Origin: an uncultured Erysipelotrichaceae bacterium
GTDB taxonomy: Bacteria > Bacillota_I > Bacilli_A > Erysipelotrichales > Erysipelotrichaceae
DNA: 11,128 nucleotides
Reading direction: 5' to 3'
NCBI GenBank assembly: GCA_937957895.1
Contig: CALFEZ010000044.1
Coordinates: forward strand, 1 to 11,128
Made by a program: the position numbers and the translations under genes. Position 1 is the stretch's first letter. Each line of letters starts with the position of its first letter. A model generated the notes under the pieces. It saw nothing but the letters and a program-made list of their open reading frames with translations, did no database searches and was not told where the DNA came from. Shown piece by piece: positions 5,612-11,128 of this stretch.

Positions 5612-5638
5612 AAATTTTAGTTAAGCGAGGAGATGTCT

Positions 5639-8155
5639 ATGCAATACCAACGCCAAACCATACAAAAACTCAACCGTGACATCCAGCAGCATTTTGGTCA
5701 TCTGTTTACGGTTGAAGACGATTTTCATGTCACCCATTCAGGTGTTTCGCGACTGGTCATGCTCGATCGCTACTCCCAAAAAGATCGCGGGTTAAAGACA
5801 CTTGGGGTAGGTGATGTGGTCGTGACCATCGTTAGGGATGATCCCAAATTCCCTGCTCGTGGCATAGGTGTGGCAAAGAGCGTGGATCATGAAAATGAGA
5901 CCGTGACAATCCTGCTTGAAGAAGAATGGCGTGGTTCATGTGAGGACGAGCAAGAAGCATCGACCGGCATGATCATCAGACCATTTAAAAAAGTAGAAAA
6001 ACCACTTGAGATATTCTATGAACAAATCGCAAAACGAGTTGGTTTTGCTTTGGCATCCACGGAAAATACTCCTGAACTTAAGCAAGTTTACGGAAACAAG
6101 TTCTATGAACAACTAAGAGATCTCAATATCGTGCCGGCAGGACGTGTTCTTTATGGTGCCGGAAGTCAAACCGAAGTCACTTACTTCAACTGTTTTGTCA
6201 TGCCGTTTGTCAGAGATTCTCGTGGAGGTATAGCTGATCATCGTAAAGAAGTCATGGAGATCATGTCTCGCGGTGGGGGAGTAGGAACCAATGGCTCCAC
6301 ACTCAGACCGAAATCCGCCCCTGCAAAAGGAGTGGGAGGCAAATCCAGCGGTGCTGTAAGCTGGCTCAATGACATCGCCAATCTGACACACCTGGTCGAA
6401 CAGGGAGGTTCACGTCGTGGAGCACAGATGATCATGCTGGCAGACTGGCACCCAGATATCATTGAATTCATCATCTCGAAAATGCAAAATCCACGTGTTC
6501 TTAAGTGGTTGTCCGAAAACTCAAACGACCCACAGGTCGTTGAAGAAGCAAAACGCAAATTGAAGTTCATTCCGCTGACTAGAGTCGAACGTGAAATGTA
6601 TGAGACCCTTGCTGCAGACAAAGAAGCTCCGGCACACATTATCGACTATGCTCATGAAATGTTGATCAACGGCGGAAAACTGGAAGTGGTTGCCCCTGAG
6701 TTTCTTTCAGGAGCCAACATTTCGGTCACACTGACAAAAGAGTTTATGCAGGCAGTCGAAAATGATGAAGATTATGAACTGCGTTTCCCTGATCTTGAAG
6801 TCCATACACCTGATCAAAAAGCCGCCTACGATGAGATGTGGCACAAGATCGGTGATGTGAGGGAATGGGAAGCATTGGGGTATCCGATCAAGACCTATCG
6901 TATAGTCAAAGCACGTGATATATGGGATTTGATTTGTTTCTGTGCCACTTACTCAGCTGAGCCCGGCATCTTCTTTATCGATAATGCCAATGATGAAACC
7001 AATGCCAAAGCATATGGTCAAAAAGTCGTAGCCACCAATCCATGCGGTGAACAACCGCTGGCTCCATACTCTGTCTGTAATCTTGCCGCCATCAACCTTG
7101 CCAACTTCGTAGACAAGCAATCCGGCAATATCCTATACGATGCATTGAAGCAAAGCGTTGGATTGTGTGTGCGCATGCAAGACAATGTCATCGATGATAC
7201 CCCGTACTTTTTGGAAGCTAATCGCCTTCAGGCACTTGGAGAACGACGTGTCGGGCTGGGTGTCATGGGTCTTCATGATCTACTTATTTATGCCAAGAAA
7301 CGATACGGAAGCCCTGAATCTCTCGAAACGATCGATCTGGTATTCAAAACGATCGCCGAAGCAGCTTACTCGACTTCGATCCAGCTGGCAGCTGAAAAGG
7401 GTTCTTTCCCATTCTTAAGTGATCGAAACGCCTTCATCCAAACCGGATACATGCAGAAAATGTCTCAAGAGATCAAAGATGGCGTACTAAAACACGGTAT
7501 CCGAAATTCACACTTGCTCACGATTGCCCCTACGGGTTCTACCGGTACCATGGTAGGTGTATCAACCGGTCTTGAACCGTACTTCTCCTTCTCATACTTC
7601 CGGTCCGGAAGATTGGGCAAATTCATTGAAGTGAATGCAGCCGTAGTCGATGAGTTTTTGCATTATCACCCTGAATACACGAAGGAAACCTTGCCTAACT
7701 TCTTTGTCAGTGCTATGGATCTGTCGCCTGAAGAACATGCAGATACCCAATGTGCCATCCAGCGATGGATCGATTCATCGATCTCAAAGACAGTCAATGC
7801 CCCTCGCGGTTATTCCGTAAGGCAAGTCCAGTCGATTTATGAACGTCTTTACAAAAACAAAGCAAAAGGCGGGACCGTTTATGTCGATGGTTCCCGCGAC
7901 TCACAGGTGTTATCGCTGACCAATGATGAGGATGTCAGTTGGTCTCAAATGGACATCGTCAAGGATTTCGGTGTTCCTGTTCGAGAAACTCAGCAACAAG
8001 AAAAGAAAACCGATTATCGCTCAGATCGTCAAGATCGTGATATCGGCAATGAGATCGGAAATATCTGCCCTATTTGTTTGGAAGGTGTAGTCGAAGATAT
8101 CGGCGGATGCAACACATGCACCAACTGCAATGCCCAGTTGAAGTGCGGTCTGTGA
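5639..8155 (+). CDS. nrdJ: Adenosylcobalamin-dependent (class II) ribonucleotide reductase
   Basis: Reduces ribonucleotides to deoxyribonucleotides in the cytoplasm using a radical from adenosylcobalamin. The 838-aa protein has an N-terminal domain (1-120, including GVSRLVMLDRYSQKD) and then the ten-stranded barrel. The barrel carries the redox cysteine of YFNCFVMPF (Cys185), the GGGVG loop (212-216), the finger-loop radical cysteine in NPCGEQPL (Cys469), the partner cysteine in SVCNLAAINL (Cys480), and TIAPTGSTGTMVGVSTGLEP (628-647) for substrate phosphate binding. No N-terminal ATP cone is seen. The C-terminal tail has six cysteines (810, 813, 824, 827, 830, 836), a zinc-ribbon-like or redox-shuttle tail. 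The start at 5639 is preferred over 5633 because AGGAG (5628-5632) abuts the earlier ATG but lies 6 nt before this one. It follows the adenosyltransferase by 69 bp and ends at a strong terminator. Confidence 0.95.
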   Translation: MQYQRQTIQKLNRDIQQHFGHLFTVEDDFHVTHSGVSRLVMLDRYSQKDRGLKTLGVGDVVVTIVRDDPKFPARGIGVAKSVDHENETVTILLEEEWRGSCEDEQEASTGMIIRPFKKVEKPLEIFYEQIAKRVGFALASTENTPELKQVYGNKFYEQLRDLNIVPAGRVLYGAGSQTEVTYFNCFVMPFVRDSRGGIADHRKEVMEIMSRGGGVGTNGSTLRPKSAPAKGVGGKSSGAVSWLNDIANLTHLVEQGGSRRGAQMIMLADWHPDIIEFIISKMQNPRVLKWLSENSNDPQVVEEAKRKLKFIPLTRVEREMYETLAADKEAPAHIIDYAHEMLINGGKLEVVAPEFLSGANISVTLTKEFMQAVENDEDYELRFPDLEVHTPDQKAAYDEMWHKIGDVREWEALGYPIKTYRIVKARDIWDLICFCATYSAEPGIFFIDNANDETNAKAYGQKVVATNPCGEQPLAPYSVCNLAAINLANFVDKQSGNILYDALKQSVGLCVRMQDNVIDDTPYFLEANRLQALGERRVGLGVMGLHDLLIYAKKRYGSPESLETIDLVFKTIAEAAYSTSIQLAAEKGSFPFLSDRNAFIQTGYMQKMSQEIKDGVLKHGIRNSHLLTIAPTGSTGTMVGVSTGLEPYFSFSYFRSGRLGKFIEVNAAVVDEFLHYHPEYTKETLPNFFVSAMDLSPEEHADTQCAIQRWIDSSISKTVNAPRGYSVRQVQSIYERLYKNKAKGGTVYVDGSRDSQVLSLTNDEDVSWSQMDIVKDFGVPVRETQQQEKKTDYRSDRQDRDIGNEIGNICPICLEGVVEDIGGCNTCTNCNAQLKCGL

Positions 8156-8172
8156 TCGGTTCTTATAAACTT

Positions 8173-8204
8173 AAAGGCAACTGCATCAAGCAGTTGCCTT
8201 TTTT
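8173..8204 (+). terminator. Strong intrinsic terminator after nrdJ
   Basis: AAAGGCAACTGC-ATCAA-GCAGTTGCCTTT is a perfect 12-bp stem followed by a T-run. It lies 17 bp after the nrdJ stop and directly against the end of the convergent permease gene. On the minus strand the U-tract is short, so bidirectional action is possible but weaker. Confidence 0.92.
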
Positions 8205-9084
8205 ATGTCTTCATTCTTTTAAATCGCCATACATTCAACATCATAAACAACAATGTGGTACCAATCAGATATGCAAGCATCATTGGTTGAGTCAACTTAA
8301 AGTCATCCAGATAGAGATCGACTCCCTGAAACCAACGATAATTATTGATCACGCTCTCAGGAGCATTGGCAAATACGACTTCAAAGCTAGGTTCCATAAA
8401 TGCTTGTCTTAGTAATGCTGCTGCATGGGAAACCGGAAGTGCATTGGAAAAGATCTGCACCGCTACCGGCATGATCCCCAGCGGAAGATATGCCCCCGTA
8501 ACAAATCCGATCAATGTTCCCACGATTGTTCCCAAAAAAGCAAAGACCGACTCCGTATTGATAAATGACACTACAAACAGCATCATCATCGTTGACGATA
8601 AAGCCGTTAAGCCAACCAATCCAATGATACGCAACCAACGTAACCAGCCAAACCATGCCCCTCCTGACATAATCAAAGCAACTTGAGAGATGATCAGCAT
8701 CACGATAGTGATCATCATGACAACAACAAATGTTGAAATGATGTAGGAAAGAAATAGTTCATGACGCTGAATGGGTGCAACCAGAAAATCATGGAACACT
8801 TTTCTTTGCTTGTCGATGACCATGCGTGAAAGAGAGCCGATGGACACTGTCATCGTGGCGATGGCGACCAATCCCGCAAACAACCAGGCATTGACCATGG
8901 CATCGATCCCATCCACTTCACGACCGATGATTGCTTTGATGTTGTTGATGGTCATGTCTCCCAAAAAGAACAAAAACAATGCCAGAACGATCAATACTGC
9001 CAAAAACGACAAGAATACTTCAGATCGATTTCGAAAGTACATCAACAAATGTCGTTTGCTGAGATACATCATCTTTTTCATCAT
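8203..9084 (-). CDS. ABC-2 type transporter permease
   Basis: Membrane subunit of a two-gene ABC exporter. The 293-aa protein has a basic N terminus, then a hydrophobic segment (about 24-42) and five more predicted segments (about 66-88, 112-138, 152-176, 182-204, 262-282). A long extracytoplasmic loop lies between segments 1 and 2, and a conserved-looking cytoplasmic loop IDKQRKVFHDFLVAPI between segments 2 and 3. This is the usual ABC2_membrane layout of DrrB-like and NodJ-like permeases. The ATG overlaps the ATPase stop (ATGA), preceded by GGGAGG; the next codon is also ATG, so 9081 is an alternative start. Substrate is unknown: drugs, lipids or peptides are all transported by relatives. 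Confidence 0.88.
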   Translation of the reverse strand: MMKKMMYLSKRHLLMYFRNRSEVFLSFLAVLIVLALFLFFLGDMTINNIKAIIGREVDGIDAMVNAWLFAGLVAIATMTVSIGSLSRMVIDKQRKVFHDFLVAPIQRHELFLSYIISTFVVVMMITIVMLIISQVALIMSGGAWFGWLRWLRIIGLVGLTALSSTMMMLFVVSFINTESVFAFLGTIVGTLIGFVTGAYLPLGIMPVAVQIFSNALPVSHAAALLRQAFMEPSFEVVFANAPESVINNYRWFQGVDLYLDDFKLTQPMMLAYLIGTTLLFMMLNVWRFKRMKT

Positions 9085-9992
9085 TGTCCCTCCCGGATCT
9101 CTCTGCCTGTCAGAGCCAGAAAGACATCATCCATGTTTCCTTCAACCACTTCAAAACTGATGATCTGCTCTTTGAGCATATCCAAGATGGCAAGAGAATC
9201 TGCAGTAGAACCGGAAATGACATGCAGTCGATCTTGACGATGCTTGACTTGATATTCCGTGTCATGGAGGATCTCGATGCATTTTTCCTCGCTTTTGGGG
9301 AGGATCTTGACTACACTGTATGTGTGTTTGTGTTTTAATACCGAAGGCCTGTCACAAGCAACCAGTTTTCCATGATCGATGATCGCCACGCGATCGGCCT
9401 TGTCTGCCTCTTCCATGTAGTGAGTTGTCAGAAAGATCGTCATATTGGTCTTGCGATTGAGATTCTTGATGACATCCCACACCCGCTTTCTGGTCTGTGG
9501 GTCAAGTCCCGTGGTGGGTTCATCCAAAAACAGCAGTCTGGGTGAGTTGACCAATGCTCTGGCGATGTCCGCTCTTCGTCTTTGTCCTCCTGAGCAGGTA
9601 CCATAACGTTTGTTGGCTATTTCTTCCAATCCGATAAGTTCATCCAGTTCTTCATATTTTCGATCGAACTGCTCTTTGGTAAGCCCATAAAAACTGGCAC
9701 GAATGCGCATGTTTTCCTTGATCGTCAAAAAGTCATCCAAAAAAGAATACTGAAACACGACCCCTATGCTTTTTCGGATAGCCTCATCATCCTTTCCCAC
9801 TCGATGTCCGTTGATATAGACATCTCCTTTGGTTTGTTGCATCAAAGTCGTGCATATGTTGATGGTGGTCGATTTCCCAGCGCCGTTTGGACCTAAAAAA
9901 GCAAAGAACTCACCTTCTTTGACTTCAAGATCCAATTGATCGACAGCTCGCACGGCAGGAAAATCTTTGATAAGTCCCTCAATCTTGATCAT
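9081..9992 (-). CDS. ABC transporter ATP-binding protein (DrrA-like)
   Basis: ATPase of the adjacent ABC-2 exporter. The 303-aa protein has Walker A GPNGAGKST (34-42), the Q-loop glutamine in VVFQYS (Gln81), the signature CSGGQRRR (133-140, the usual first Leu replaced by Cys), Walker B LLFLDEP (153-159) with catalytic Glu158, the D-loop GLD and the switch histidine in LTTHYMEEAD (His191). The last 80-90 residues form the C-terminal extension typical of DrrA/NodI-type ATPases. The start at 9992 follows AAGGAGG by 7 nt. It is the first gene of the pair, with its own promoter, and overlaps the permease by 4 nt. No regulator or resistance gene is adjacent to suggest a substrate. Confidence 0.95.
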   Translation of the reverse strand: MIKIEGLIKDFPAVRAVDQLDLEVKEGEFFAFLGPNGAGKSTTINICTTLMQQTKGDVYINGHRVGKDDEAIRKSIGVVFQYSFLDDFLTIKENMRIRASFYGLTKEQFDRKYEELDELIGLEEIANKRYGTCSGGQRRRADIARALVNSPRLLFLDEPTTGLDPQTRKRVWDVIKNLNRKTNMTIFLTTHYMEEADKADRVAIIDHGKLVACDRPSVLKHKHTYSVVKILPKSEEKCIEILHDTEYQVKHRQDRLHVISGSTADSLAILDMLKEQIISFEVVEGNMDDVFLALTGREIREGQ

Positions 9993-10012
9993 GTACCATC
10001 CTCCTTGCTTCT

Positions 10013-10041
10013 AGAATATCAATGTATGTTTGTGATGTAAA
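10013..10041 (-). promoter_or_regulatory. Promoter of the ABC exporter operon
   Basis: On the minus strand, TTTACA (10041-10036) and TATTCT (10018-10013) are 17 bp apart, ending about 20 bp before the ATPase start. It lies directly downstream of the lysS terminator, so the exporter genes form an independent unit. Confidence 0.6.
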
Positions 10042-10051
10042 TAACAAAAAT

Positions 10052-10076
10052 AAAAAAACGAGATCACTCTCGTTTT
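10052..10076 (-). terminator. Intrinsic terminator of lysS
   Basis: On the minus strand, AAAACGAGA-GTGA-TCTCGTTTT forms a 9-bp stem (10076-10055) running into a tract of seven U residues (10058-10052). The lysS stop codon overlaps the start of the hairpin. Confidence 0.85.
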
Positions 10077-11128
10077 AACGATGTCTCATATGAGGGAATA
10101 AGATCACTTCCCGAATGCTTTCGGCATCTGCTAGCAACATGATCAAACGATCGATGCCAACTCCCAGTCCACCTGTCGGCGGCAATCCAAACTCCAATGC
10201 TTCCACAAAATCAACATCCATCTCAGTGGCTTCAACATTGCCTAGTTCTCTCTCTTTGAGCTGTGCCATAAATCGCTGTTTCTGATCGATAGGATCATTG
10301 AGTTCACTAAATGCATTGGCATACTCACGCCCATCGATGATCAGTTCAAAACGTTCCGTAAAGCGTGGGTCTTGTTGGTTGATCTTGGCAAGCGGAGAAA
10401 CTTCGATAGGATGCCCATACACAAAGGTAGGCTGAACGATGATCTTTTCGGCATACTTTTCAAAAAACAGATTGACGATGTGACCATAGGTTTGTTGGTG
10501 TTTGAGTACTTCTATGTGGTGTTCCTTGGCCAATGTCAATGCCTCTTTCTCCGATAATGGAAAGAAATTTATCCCTGTCGCTTCAAAAATGGCATCGACC
10601 ATATGGACGCGCTTGTATGGACCAGCAAGGTTCAACTCCTTGTTTTGATAGGTGATAGAGGTTTTATTCAAAGTGGTCAATGCGACATGCTCCATCATCT
10701 TTTCGATGACTTCCATCATGCCTTCCATGTCACTGTATGCAATGTAGGCTTCCACGGTAGTGAATTCAGGGTTGTGTTTGGGACTCATGCCTTCGTTTCT
10801 GAACAAACGACCAATCTCATACACTCCTTCAAATCCACCGACGATCAATCGTTTTAGTGGAAGTTCCGTTGCGATACGTAGATAGAAATCCATGTCCAAG
10901 GTGTTATGGTGGGTAACAAACGGTCTTGCGGCTGCTCCACCCAAAATCGGTGTCAGTACCGGAGTTTCTACCTCGACACATCCGATTGAATCAAAATATT
11001 CCCTGATCGCAGAAATGATTTTTGGACGCAACAAAGCAATGTGTCGGGAACGCTCATTCATGATCAAATCGACATAACGCCGACGATATCGTTCTTCCAC
11101 ATCATGCAAACCATGAAACTTATCAGGC
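10075..11128 (-). CDS. lysS: Lysyl-tRNA synthetase, class II, 5' end beyond the window
   Basis: Charges tRNA-Lys with lysine. The visible 350 residues begin in frame at the window edge with PDKFHGL and include VEERYRRRYVDLI, the class II motif 1 region (FDSIGCVEVETPVL), motif 2 (YEIGRLFRNEG, followed by HNPEFTTVEAY) and motif 3 (GLGVGIDRLIMLL) near the end, finishing REVILFPHMRHR. The missing part, about 140-150 residues, should be the N-terminal OB-fold that binds the anticodon. A TTG at 11109 opens a shorter frame, but it lies inside the conserved PDKFHGLHDVEERY stretch and is not the start. The gene ends at its own hairpin terminator. Confidence 0.97.
   Translation of the reverse strand, partial: PDKFHGLHDVEERYRRRYVDLIMNERSRHIALLRPKIISAIREYFDSIGCVEVETPVLTPILGGAAARPFVTHHNTLDMDFYLRIATELPLKRLIVGGFEGVYEIGRLFRNEGMSPKHNPEFTTVEAYIAYSDMEGMMEVIEKMMEHVALTTLNKTSITYQNKELNLAGPYKRVHMVDAIFEATGINFFPLSEKEALTLAKEHHIEVLKHQQTYGHIVNLFFEKYAEKIIVQPTFVYGHPIEVSPLAKINQQDPRFTERFELIIDGREYANAFSELNDPIDQKQRFMAQLKERELGNVEATEMDVDFVEALEFGLPPTGGLGVGIDRLIMLLADAESIREVILFPHMRHR

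Noticed and set aside
11107..11109. TTG at 11109 as the lysS start
   Set aside because: The frame stays open to the window edge and encodes the conserved PDKFHGL stretch just upstream, so the gene is cut by the window rather than starting here.
1..11128. Mobile element, phage or CRISPR content
   Set aside because: No transposase, integrase, direct-repeat array or att-like duplication was found; all genes are metabolic or transport genes with consistent base use.

Overview
The window looks like chromosomal DNA of a low-to-moderate GC Gram-positive bacterium (Bacillota or a close relative such as Erysipelotrichia or Izemoplasma-like lineages). The reasons are strong AGGAGG-type ribosome binding sites, TTGNNN-17-TANNNT promoters, short hairpin-plus-U-tract terminators, a cobalamin riboswitch with transcriptional terminators, and an ECF-type vitamin transporter component. 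UGA is used as a stop and UGG for Trp, so the code is standard. No mobile element, tRNA, rRNA or CRISPR array is seen. The lineage call is an inference.

Layout. (1) Positions 1-2778, minus strand: a tightly packed polyamine operon, speD - speA - speE (AdoMet decarboxylase, arginine/lysine-type decarboxylase, spermidine synthase cut by the window edge). It is preceded by a good promoter and a transcribed leader of about 265 nt with a 14-bp closing helix and a competing hairpin. This leader is the best candidate here for an undescribed regulatory RNA. (2) 3141-3794, minus strand: ispD of the MEP isoprenoid pathway, with its own terminator. (3) 3867-8204, plus strand: a vitamin B12 cassette. A promoter and a cobalamin riboswitch followed by two tandem terminators lead into a membrane-anchored DUF4430-like protein, an ECF S component, a PduO-type cobalamin adenosyltransferase and then a class II (adenosylcobalamin-dependent) ribonucleotide reductase. 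(4) 8203-10041, minus strand: a two-gene ABC-2 type exporter (ATPase, permease) with its own promoter, convergent with nrdJ and sharing its terminator. (5) 10052-11128, minus strand: the 3' two thirds of lysS with its terminator.

How they work together. The B12 cassette reads as capture/uptake, then conversion to adenosylcobalamin, then use of the cofactor for deoxyribonucleotide synthesis. The riboswitch shuts down uptake when B12 is plentiful. An extended -10 promoter and a weak hairpin between the adenosyltransferase gene and nrdJ would let the reductase escape repression by its own cofactor. The polyamine operon supplies decarboxylated AdoMet (SpeD), a diamine or agmatine (SpeA) and the aminopropyl transfer step (SpeE). 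No agmatinase is in view, though it could lie past position 1.
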